NCBI GenBank assembly: GCA_046590195.1
Contig: JBKJTP010000229.1
Span: 1 to 28,773, forward strand
Length of the DNA: 28,773 nucleotides
Source of the DNA: JBKJTP01 sp046590195
GTDB taxonomy: Bacteria > Bacteroidota > Ignavibacteria > Palsa-1295
Direction: 5' to 3'
Within the stretch, counting starts at the first letter, position 1. Every line of letters starts with the position of its first letter. Made by a program: the position numbers and the translations under genes. A model generated the notes under the pieces. The model did no database searches and had not been told where the DNA came from. It saw only the letters and a list, made by a program, of their open reading frames with translations. Positions 14,137-21,316 of this stretch are shown one piece after another.

Positions 14137-16848
14137 TTAGAATTTCACAAAGCCTACCATTCCAAACTGGGAAGACCCAGTGCTCAGTCGCAAGTAATAG
14201 TGACCAGGCACCAGGTCACCAACATGCAGCTTTAACTCGCCATCCGAACTGACCTGCACTGAGGCGAATGTTGCTCGCACAACCCCAAGTGCATCGACGA
14301 TCTCAGCATTCAGCAATTGATTGGCGTTGTCAGTACCTACCGATAGATTGATCGCGCCCTCGACAGGGTTTGGATAAGCCACGAGATCATGGTGATCCAG
14401 TTGCATATCAGGCGCATGCGCTGAACCTTGTGGCTCGAACGGTGTGATCGGACGAAGGGTCAGGTTGTCAGCACCGAGAAGATACTCCGGTGATCGGGGG
14501 TCCTTGCCAGTGCACTTGAAAGTGAGATAGTGATAACCCTCGCTCAGGAAGTGAGTCCCAAAATCGATCGGATCTGCACGAATGGGATCGTTAAGTTCTC
14601 TCTCCGCGTACCCGATGAACGGGACGGGAGTACCATAGTCGAGTGCTACGTCATGATCTCCAAATCGTGCACCGTTCGTTAGATAAAGTGTGACTGCGAA
14701 TGTGTCAGCGATCGGTACCCAGAACTGCACTACAAGTTTCTGGCCCGGCTCGCCTATATAGAGCAAGTAATATTGCTCGCTCCACACGCCATTGAAGTAG
14801 CCCATGTAGTCTTGGCGAGCATGGCCCTCCTGAATGACCGGAGGCAACATGTTCTCGATCTCGAAGTTATAGATCCTCGTGCATTGAAGTTTGCGGTTGC
14901 TGACTGCGCGTTGGGATGGGTTAGTCTGCGCAATAATGTTATACTCTCCATCAGCCATATACGGTACCAATACCTTGGTAGAGAATTGACCAAGTGCATC
15001 AGTTGTGACGCTCTCCGAATAGAGCATCTCCATTGTGTCGAGATAAATCGAGACCTTGCTCTTTGGTGAGAATCCCGTTCCATACACTGTCACAGAGTCC
15101 TTCCAATTCACATACGCGGGGAAGGTATCGCGAACAAAATAGACATCCGGTCCAGAGGTGATCCAGATCGGTTTAGGCCTATTGGATCCGTTTATGCTCA
15201 GCACATAGCCGCCCGGCAATGTACTCGCTGTAATTGTCTGTGTGAGATCGAATGCGCCATTCGGATCTGCATTCGTCATCCCTAGCGTGGTCTCGTCGAG
15301 CTTGATCAGGATCGATTCGCCAGGGTTGTATCCAGTGCCAGAGATCTTGATCTCTTCGCCCTGCCTTACTGTATCACGCGAGACCCAGAATGGCGTCCAT
15401 TGATTGTAGAAGTAGCTGATCGTTCGATACCACGCCTTAAAATCATTCTTCGTACCGTGCTGCAAGAGCAATTCGAAGCTCGATTTATAGTCGATCGCAT
15501 CCATGTAATGAAAGCGATACAATGATGTGTGGATCTCCGTGCAACCAGCGAATGGTAAGCTGAAGGGACCGTCAATAAAGAACCAGCCGCCGTTAAAGTA
15601 ATCCTCCGTACCGGTGTAGCGAATGAAATTTTCTCGATTGGAATCGATATGAAAAATGGGATCGCCTTCAAGAAAATATCCAGGCTCCCACACAGGAAGG
15701 TACAACTGCATTCCTACAAATCGGCCCCTGCCTTGGTGATAACCAACAGGATGATAGACGTTATATCGAAGGCTCTTCTTCTCGTTGAATTGTGCTTGGA
15801 AGTATCCGACACGATCGCGATCGATCGGCTCTCGGCTGTATTTACATGTCAGGGATAGTCCGATCGGGTTTGCCGACTTATTGATTATCCGGATCTTTCC
15901 CTTCACCGCGAATGGCATGGGGAAGTAGCTTGTCAGGACGCCATCCTTTTGTGCGCGTATTGGATGCGCATGTACATTGCGCATACCTGCTCCGACGCCA
16001 AAGAAATCAGCAAGTGGCACGTCCACGCTGGCGTCAGGAGACCCATCCCAGTAAAACTGTAGCCAGACATTTCGCAACGCATCGGCGTCGTAACTGGATG
16101 GCTTGACATAGATCTCGGTGATCATTCCCGGCCCCGTGAACTCCTCCTCGATCGGTGTGGCAAGTGTTAGCTCCTTCTCGACGGAGACCGTTTCCATCGG
16201 CGTGTTCTGCCATGGACTCTCGCCTGACCAATACACAGCTTCTGCAGCCTTTTGCTGAGCTTCAGCTGCTTCTGAAGGAGATGAGCTAAAGACTTCTACA
16301 TGAACTGGGTCAAGCACCGGCCGCCATGCGATAGCCCAAAAGAGACAACAATTGTCGAAGCTCGAATAAAACGTGATCTTGAAATTCTTCTTGAAGGGCA
16401 TCTGCACGTCACACACCATTCCACCCGATTGAAGCGAGTCGAATGGAGGGCGGAAAGGGCCGATGGGCCGCTTAAAGAAAAGATACAGATAATCGTGCGC
16501 TACAAGGCTATCATCGATATAGATCTTAAGATCGGCAATCGAATCTGGAAGATTGTACATTTGCATCCAGATGTGTGTAAGAATGCCGGCACCTTCACCC
16601 TTCGCAAGCACGAAGTAAGAGTCGATGGGATCACGCTCGCCTGGCCAACCGACGCCACATCGATAATGAAGCGGCTCTGCGTCAGGGCCGTCAAGATAGG
16701 TGATAGCGCGAGGGTCGGTGAATCGGCGATAGGGGTCGATCGTCTGGGAGTACGAATCCTTGAGGGAAAAAAGTATACAAAGGACGAAGAGGATATAGCT
16801 AGGCACCACAACGTATCGATTGAGGATAATGCATTGAGCTAATCCCAA
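14137..16848 (-). CDS. Secreted GH172/DUF2961-type protein with T9SS sorting domain
   Basis: About 900 residues. Start is uncertain: TTG 16848, or GTG 16809/16806, which trims the N-terminus to the hydrophobic signal PSYILFVLCILFSLKDSYSQ. Residues 45-175 carry one DUF2961-like jelly roll (GEGAGILTHIWMQMY, DLKIYIDDSLV, MVCDVQMPFKKNFKITFYS). Residues 235-485 carry a second, more complete copy: GPGMITEIYVKPSS, YFPMPFAVKGKIRIIN, LEGDPIFHIDS, GTEDYFNGGWFF and YRFHYMDAIDY. Glu394 and Glu415, 21 residues apart, fit the catalytic pair reported for GH172 enzymes (from memory). Two or more Ig-like domains follow (about 485-650), then a beta-sandwich with LYLTNGARFGDHDVALDYG, then the T9SS tail from VAYPNPVEGAINLSV. 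Probably an extracellular glycan-active enzyme. Confidence 0.85.
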   Translation of the reverse strand: MGLAQCIILNRYVVVPSYILFVLCILFSLKDSYSQTIDPYRRFTDPRAITYLDGPDAEPLHYRCGVGWPGERDPIDSYFVLAKGEGAGILTHIWMQMYNLPDSIADLKIYIDDSLVAHDYLYLFFKRPIGPFRPPFDSLQSGGMVCDVQMPFKKNFKITFYSSFDNCCLFWAIAWRPVLDPVHVEVFSSSPSEAAEAQQKAAEAVYWSGESPWQNTPMETVSVEKELTLATPIEEEFTGPGMITEIYVKPSSYDADALRNVWLQFYWDGSPDASVDVPLADFFGVGAGMRNVHAHPIRAQKDGVLTSYFPMPFAVKGKIRIINKSANPIGLSLTCKYSREPIDRDRVGYFQAQFNEKKSLRYNVYHPVGYHQGRGRFVGMQLYLPVWEPGYFLEGDPIFHIDSNRENFIRYTGTEDYFNGGWFFIDGPFSLPFAGCTEIHTSLYRFHYMDAIDYKSSFELLLQHGTKNDFKAWYRTISYFYNQWTPFWVSRDTVRQGEEIKISGTGYNPGESILIKLDETTLGMTNADPNGAFDLTQTITASTLPGGYVLSINGSNRPKPIWITSGPDVYFVRDTFPAYVNWKDSVTVYGTGFSPKSKVSIYLDTMEMLYSESVTTDALGQFSTKVLVPYMADGEYNIIAQTNPSQRAVSNRKLQCTRIYNFEIENMLPPVIQEGHARQDYMGYFNGVWSEQYYLLYIGEPGQKLVVQFWVPIADTFAVTLYLTNGARFGDHDVALDYGTPVPFIGYAERELNDPIRADPIDFGTHFLSEGYHYLTFKCTGKDPRSPEYLLGADNLTLRPITPFEPQGSAHAPDMQLDHHDLVAYPNPVEGAINLSVGTDNANQLLNAEIVDALGVVRATFASVQVSSDGELKLHVGDLVPGHYYLRLSTGSSQFGMVGFVKF

Positions 16849-16857
16849 CTCAGGCTA

Positions 16858-17574
16858 CTATTGCTCCCGTACCGCAGTGATAAATAATTGCCCACTCACA
16901 ATGGTAAACTCGATCCGTTCCTCCTGCAGCGCGATCTCGAATCCGTCCGTAGTTCGCTTGATACGCCGATAAGGATGCGGAAGCGGGTAGGTCTCTGGTG
17001 ACTCGACAAGCTCGCGTGGGATGCTGATGCGAAGCTGTGCGGAGAGGGCCTCGTCATGAGCAACGCCTTCGGCGAACGTGATCTCGATCGGGGTATTGTT
17101 CAAACCTTCCAGCCATCCTGACTTCGCATCAGGAAATGCTTCGGCATAAGGGAGATACGGCTTGATATCGAGGATCGGCGTCTTGTCGAGGAGATCGACA
17201 TTGCCGACGTAGATCGTGCGGCCTTTAATCTCGATGAGATCGACGAGCGAGAGTCCGATTGGATTCGGGCGATGCGGCGAGCGCGTCGCGAAGACGCCGC
17301 GCTTCTTTCCTGCTGGCCCCCGCGGCGGCAAGACCTTCGGCTTCCAGTTCTCATTGCGATCGAACCAGTAGATCAGCCAGATCTTCGAGAAGCCATCAAG
17401 ATCCTCAAGCGCCTGCTCGAAGTTGTGTCTCGGTTCGAGTACGATCCTTCCTGGCAGATCTGTCTCAGAGCTTCCGGGTTGGCGTGGTGCCTGATAACGT
17501 TTGTTCGCGGTTGTCCGAAGATAGCCTATCGGCTCGAGGGTAAGAGAGCTATGAAGAGGATCCTGTGAGGGCAC
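16858..17574 (-). CDS. trmO: tRNA (t6A37) methyltransferase TrmO
   Basis: TrmO transfers a methyl group from SAM to N6-threonylcarbamoyl-adenosine at position 37 of tRNA. The 238-residue protein has the N-terminal beta-barrel signature: LEPIGYLRT (13-21), GRIVLEP, FSKIWLIYWFDRN (62-74), RGVFATRSPHRPNPIGLSLV (92-111) and LLDKTPILDIKPYLPY (128-143). A C-terminal extension of about 80 residues after SGWLEGL is as in the E. coli type. The start is GTG 17574 directly behind the TAG of the upstream membrane-protein gene, so translation is probably coupled. The DUF2961 gene starts 9 bp downstream of the stop if TTG is used. The assignment is secure. Confidence 0.93.
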   Translation of the reverse strand: MPSQDPLHSSLTLEPIGYLRTTANKRYQAPRQPGSSETDLPGRIVLEPRHNFEQALEDLDGFSKIWLIYWFDRNENWKPKVLPPRGPAGKKRGVFATRSPHRPNPIGLSLVDLIEIKGRTIYVGNVDLLDKTPILDIKPYLPYAEAFPDAKSGWLEGLNNTPIEITFAEGVAHDEALSAQLRISIPRELVESPETYPLPHPYRRIKRTTDGFEIALQEERIEFTIVSGQLFITAVREQ

Positions 17575-17970
17575 CTAGATTTCGGTTCGTACTTCTTCAG
17601 TGTTTGGCCGGTCGTCATCGGAGAATTTCCCGATCAGCCAGTCATTACTATAGAAGACGATGACGAACGCGACAATTCCGGCGATCACACCAGCCATCGC
17701 CCAGCTCCGCTTGAAGCGATGATGCCTTCCGACATATAGCGCATAGCCGCCCGCTATGATAGCGAGCACTGCTGGCAGCAGGCTGAGAAGATTCAAGATC
17801 GGTATCCACGAAAAGAGGATCGCGGCGATGCCTGTGGCAGCGGCGATGACCCCAAGGATCTCAGCGGCCTTGGCCTGAATGAGCGCGCCGGTGGGTCCGC
17901 CGCTCAGCGCCTTTGAGCCGAGCCGTTTCAGTACAAGAGGACCGAGGAGACGTAATAATTGTGGTAGCAT
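17575..17970 (-). CDS. Small multi-pass membrane protein
   Basis: This 131-residue protein has a basic amphipathic N-terminus (MLPQLLRLLGPLVLKRLGSK). Three hydrophobic segments follow: ILGVIAAATGIAAILFSWIP (about 38-57), LLSLLPAVLAIIAGGYALYV (about 61-80) and AMAGVIAGIVAFVIVFYSND (about 91-110). The C-terminus is acidic (FSDDDRPNTEEVRTEI). The Gly/Ala-rich pair of helices with a basic loop (GRHHRFKRSW) resembles DUF4190-type membrane proteins, but I would not assign the family. It ends exactly where trmO begins. Role unknown. Confidence 0.78.
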   Translation of the reverse strand: MLPQLLRLLGPLVLKRLGSKALSGGPTGALIQAKAAEILGVIAAATGIAAILFSWIPILNLLSLLPAVLAIIAGGYALYVGRHHRFKRSWAMAGVIAGIVAFVIVFYSNDWLIGKFSDDDRPNTEEVRTEI

Positions 17971-18174
17971 ATTCTTGCAATACTACAACTTGCGTATCAA
18001 TGCCGTGCCGAAAAGCTGCCTACGGATGATGGGGATGGCTGCGGGTGAGAAAATACTCAGCAACCGCTATGGCGTGAGCGAAAGTTAAACCTCTAGCTGA
18101 TCTATACATCAGAAGTAGTAGCCCAGTACTTTATCGCAATCTCTATCGCTCGTTCTTTACTATTTACTCGCAAT

Positions 18175-19308
18175 ATGATGCGAAACAAGATATTTTCCGC
18201 TCTAGCCTCGGGCCTCTTGATCGCACAGACGGGATGTCTTGAGATCACCTATTCGAACAGCCCAGCCCAAGAGGAGCAGATCCAGACCGGCACCTACGAG
18301 GACGTCGCGATCAATCCTGAGACCTCGCCTTACTATACAGAGCCTGTACTTCCTGAGCCGCCGATCGATCTTTCAGGCGTGACGATCGCGTCCGTGTCTC
18401 TCGATGAGAACGCGGATCGTCCCGAGCCTATCGGTGATCACTCGACAGGTGTCGAACGTAATTCTGTTTCTGCGGCGATGGGTCTGAAAGATGTCGTCGG
18501 TGCGGGAGTGAGCATGCAGGCTGATGGATCAAAGAAGCTGTTGGTGCTCGCGAGAGATGCTTCTGCATATCAGACGGTGCCGAAGGAGATCAACGGCATG
18601 TCAACGCAGATCGAGATTGTTGGTGTGATCAGAGCATCGGCGTACAACACTCGCGGGAAGTATCGCCCAGTTGTACCAGCGGGCGTGAGCATAGGCAATG
18701 GCCGCGAGAACAGCGCAGGGACGATCGGTGCTGTGGTGATGAGGAATGGCATTCGCTATTTGCTCTCCAACAATCACGTGCTAGCGCGTCAGAACCATGC
18801 TCGCATCGGCGAGCAGATCGTGCAGCCGGGACGTGCTGATACACGCGGCATCCCAACGGAGGCAATTGCGATACTCTCGGACTACAAGCCAGTGAGCTTT
18901 ACGCAGAACAACAACATCGATGCAGCGATCGCGAGATATACTGGCTATCACTCCTACTCGGTAGTGCAGCAAGCGTTCTCACCGAGTCAGGTGATCACGA
19001 CAGCGAAAGCCGGACAAAGTGTGATGAAGATGGGCCGCACGACAGGTCTTACTTACGGCACTGTGCAATCAACGAATGTAACGATCAGAGTGGAATTCGA
19101 CGGCCAGACCGCTATCTTTACCAATCAGATCTTTGTGAAGGGCAATGCCGGTGACTTCTTGCAGTCCGGCGATTCAGGTTCGTTGCTCGTCACGAAAGAT
19201 GGCGCACAACCTGTCGGACTTCTCTTCGCAGGTGGTGAAGGCTCTGCGTTTGCAAATCCGATCAAACCCGTACTCGATTACTTTGGCGTAACGCTCGCAG
19301 GCCGATAA
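18175..19308 (+). CDS. NAL1-like trypsin-fold serine protease, predicted lipoprotein (protease 1)
   Basis: This 377-residue predicted serine endopeptidase starts with MMRNKIFSALASGLLIAQTG and Cys21; the lipobox (AQTGC) is weak, so membrane anchoring is likely but not sure. Residues 22-100 are an acidic, Pro-rich linker. Residues 104-155 form an N-terminal domain (GLKDVVGAGVSMQADG, LLVLARDAS, PKEINGM, EIVGVIRA) that also appears in the next two genes. The protease part has YLLSNNHVLAR (His201), NNNIDAAIARY (Asp249) and QSGDSGSLLV (Ser334), in the His-Asp-Ser order of the chymotrypsin fold. The block LGEQIVQPGRAD type resembles bacterial homologues of plant NAL1. No Cys other than Cys21, so no disulfides. 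A terminator follows. Substrate unknown. Confidence 0.88.
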   Translation: MMRNKIFSALASGLLIAQTGCLEITYSNSPAQEEQIQTGTYEDVAINPETSPYYTEPVLPEPPIDLSGVTIASVSLDENADRPEPIGDHSTGVERNSVSAAMGLKDVVGAGVSMQADGSKKLLVLARDASAYQTVPKEINGMSTQIEIVGVIRASAYNTRGKYRPVVPAGVSIGNGRENSAGTIGAVVMRNGIRYLLSNNHVLARQNHARIGEQIVQPGRADTRGIPTEAIAILSDYKPVSFTQNNNIDAAIARYTGYHSYSVVQQAFSPSQVITTAKAGQSVMKMGRTTGLTYGTVQSTNVTIRVEFDGQTAIFTNQIFVKGNAGDFLQSGDSGSLLVTKDGAQPVGLLFAGGEGSAFANPIKPVLDYFGVTLAGR

Positions 19309-19386
19309 TCGGCGGAGAAAACGCATTCTTTACGAGTTTTCAGTTAACAAACTCTAAGGGATTCACAAGCCCAGCCGCAAGTTAGG

Positions 19387-19419
19387 AAGGCAGTTGAAAT
19401 AACATCAACTGCCTTTTTC
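19387..19419 (+). terminator. Terminator after protease 1, with an overlapping alternative hairpin
   Basis: AAGGCAGTTGA (19387-19397) and TCAACTGCCTT (19405-19415) pair perfectly over 11 bp, then TTTCTTTG follows. A second AGGCAGTTG at 19449-19457 could pair with CAACTGCCT (19406-19414) instead; that stem is followed by TTCTTTTTTATC. The two structures exclude each other. Confidence 0.85.
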
Positions 19420-19487
19420 TTTGTGGTTTGCAAAGATGCCAATGCAAGAGGCAGTTGTTCTTTTTTATCTTAAGAGAAGCAACATAC

Positions 19488-20519
19488 ATGATGAGAGGAT
19501 ACAATTTAACAACAGTACGCCAGCTTGCGCTTACATTCATGCTTGGTGCTGGGATCGCCGCATGTTCGGAATCTACCGACATGGGGTCAGCTCCGATCGC
19601 CGAGGGTGCTGATTCGTACGGTGCTAATCAGAATGCGAACAAGAGCACAGACTCGACGGAAAAGGCAAAGGGTCATGACCGTGCACGTCAGGTAAAGGAG
19701 CGCAACGAGGCTCGATTGCTTGCGAGGAAGGGCGTCAATGGTGTTGGCGTTGGTCAGAATGCGGACGGATCGGCAAACATGATTGTCTTCACGAAGGATG
19801 TGAGTGCAGATGTTCCCGCAGAGATCGAAGGCTACAAGGTACAGAAGATCAATGTGGGCGAGATCAAAGCAATGGGATTCACAGGCACATATCGTCCGGT
19901 CTCCACAGGCATCAGTGTTGGTAATCGGAACGAAGGTAGCTCCGGTACGATCGGCGCGATGGTGACACGCAACGGCATTCGTTACATGCTATCGAACAAC
20001 CACGTATTCGCACGCTCGAACGCTGCAAAGCTTGGTGAAGCGATCGTTCAGCCAGGACGTGCAGATGCATACAATCCGTCGCAGATCGGTGTGCTCTCGG
20101 CCTATCGCCCGATCACATTCGGTACAACGACGAACCAGTTCGATGGCGCGATCGCACAGATCACGACAACGAGCACTCCTTGGACGGTTAACAATTACTA
20201 CAAGCCTAGCTCATACGTTCGCACACCGGCAGTTGGACTTGTAGTGAAAAAAGTCGGTCGTACGACGGGCTACACCACAGGTACGATCGCGGCGACGAAC
20301 GTGACGGTGCAGGTCGGATATCCCGGCGGCACAGCAACGTTCAGCAATCAGATCTATGTAGCATCAGCATTTATTCAAGCTGGTGACTCCGGATCGCTGA
20401 TGGTCACGAACTCGGGCAACTACCCGGTTGGTCTCAACTTCGCAGGCGGTGCAAACGCATCGTTCGCGAGCCCGATCACGCCAGTCATGCAGTACTTCGG
20501 TGTACAGTTCGCGAACTGA
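19488..20519 (+). CDS. NAL1-like trypsin-fold serine protease, lipoprotein (protease 2)
   Basis: I start at ATG 19488 (ATG 19491 is equivalent), which gives 343 residues with a good lipoprotein signal: LALTFMLGAGIAAC with Cys26. A polar linker follows (27-78). The N-terminal domain is at 82-129: GVNGVGVGQNADG, NMIVFTKD, VPAEIEGYKVQKINVGEIKA. The protease part has YMLSNNHVFAR (His172), NQFDGAIAQI (Asp219) and QAGDSGSLMV (Ser301), so the catalytic set is complete. It resembles protease 1 along the whole catalytic domain (GTIGA-MxRNGIRY-LSNNHV, IVQPGRAD, GRTTG, FSNQI/FTNQI), so the pair arose by tandem duplication. A longer frame upstream overlaps the terminator and lacks a signal. Predicted inner-leaflet outer-membrane or periplasmic anchoring. 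Confidence 0.9.
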   Translation: MMRGYNLTTVRQLALTFMLGAGIAACSESTDMGSAPIAEGADSYGANQNANKSTDSTEKAKGHDRARQVKERNEARLLARKGVNGVGVGQNADGSANMIVFTKDVSADVPAEIEGYKVQKINVGEIKAMGFTGTYRPVSTGISVGNRNEGSSGTIGAMVTRNGIRYMLSNNHVFARSNAAKLGEAIVQPGRADAYNPSQIGVLSAYRPITFGTTTNQFDGAIAQITTTSTPWTVNNYYKPSSYVRTPAVGLVVKKVGRTTGYTTGTIAATNVTVQVGYPGGTATFSNQIYVASAFIQAGDSGSLMVTNSGNYPVGLNFAGGANASFASPITPVMQYFGVQFAN

Positions 20520-20548
20520 GCCGCAGGAAATAGATGAGAATCGATTCA

Positions 20549-20580
20549 GAAAGGCCGGAGTAACATGCTCCGGCTTTCTC
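20549..20580 (+). terminator. Hairpin terminator after protease 2
   Basis: GCCGGAG (20554-20560) and CTCCGGC (20568-20574) pair around TAACATG, extended by AGAAAG/CTTTCT with one bulge. The U-tract is short (TTTCTC). Confidence 0.7.
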
Positions 20581-20623
20581 GTATTAAATGGTAGGGACGA
20601 GCATCACGTATATTCGTAACACC

Positions 20624-21100
20624 ATGAAGAACCACCAATACTCGACCATAGTCACCGCGGCACTGGCCGTTGGCCTTATTTTCGGTTGTACTCCTCGCGA
20701 GCAGACAAGCGTTGCGCAGGATTCGCTCGCGGTATCGACCACGAGGACGGTTAGTCCGACGGGCGAGATCTCGACTACGGTGGCTGATTCTGTAAAGAAG
20801 GGAACAGCAGTCGCTCAGGATCCAAGGCCAAACTCACCAACCACAAAGACTCCAGACAATAAGATGATGCGTAAATCGATCACGAACGTCCTCGAAACGA
20901 ATACCCATGCGTGGATGGAGATCCCCGGCGTCAATGGCACCGGCGAAGGTCAGGACCCGAATGGCAATCCGGCGATCATCATCTTCACCGATCGCGACGC
21001 ATCGGAGATCCAGTCGAAACTGCCATCCGAGAAAGACGGCTACCCGATCATCATCCGAGAGATCGGTGTCGTGAAGCCGATGCAGATAGAGAGTAATTGA
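20624..21100 (+). CDS. Lipoprotein carrying only the N-terminal domain of the neighbouring proteases
   Basis: This 158-residue protein starts at ATG 20624; an upstream start would spoil the signal. The lipoprotein signal MKNHQYSTIVTAALAVGLIF ends in GC with Cys22. A Ser/Thr-rich linker reaches about 95. Residues 100-152 (PGVNGTGEGQDPNGNPAIII, FTDRDASEI, KDGYPIIIREIGVVKPM) match the N-terminal domain of protease 2 (GVNGVGVGQNADG, MIVFTKD, EGYKVQKINVGEIKAM). The protein then stops, without His, Asp or Ser catalytic blocks. The intergenic sequence behind it is a repeat element and not a decayed protease, so a recent frameshift is unlikely. It could be a free inhibitor- or chaperone-like pro-domain for the proteases, or a domain with another ligand. 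This is inference. Confidence 0.82.
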   Translation: MKNHQYSTIVTAALAVGLIFGCTPREQTSVAQDSLAVSTTRTVSPTGEISTTVADSVKKGTAVAQDPRPNSPTTKTPDNKMMRKSITNVLETNTHAWMEIPGVNGTGEGQDPNGNPAIIIFTDRDASEIQSKLPSEKDGYPIIIREIGVVKPMQIESN

Positions 21101-21114
21101 GCATGCAATAACGG

Positions 21115-21305
21115 CGTCATTTCGAGCGCAGTGAGACCTCATGCGGCGTAGCCGACATGAGGGCGAACGGAGTCGAGAAATCCCCTTCGGTTTGGCAGGA
21201 TGGTTCGCTAGCATTTTGAACCCCCTTGCCAAACCGAAGGGGATTTCTCGACTCCGCTTCGTTCGTTCGCTATGCTCACGTCACTCCGCTCCGCTCGAAA
21301 TGACG
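21115..21305. repeat. Palindromic intergenic element E (GTCATTTCGAGCG type)
   Basis: Outer arms CGTCATTTCGAGCG (21115-21128) and the complement (21292-21305) enclose a perfect 30-bp inverted repeat, 21168-21197 against 21227-21256, around a 29-nt loop. It fills the gap between the converging orphan-domain gene and nagB and could act as a terminator for both. The outer arms match those of element G. Confidence 0.9.
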
Positions 21306-21316
21306 GCTTTCGCTCA

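Noticed and set aside
20588..21100. Third lipoprotein as a decayed protease pseudogene
   Set aside because: The sequence after its stop is repeat element E, with no trace of LSNNHV or GDSGS blocks, and its signal and domain are intact. Old truncation cannot be excluded.
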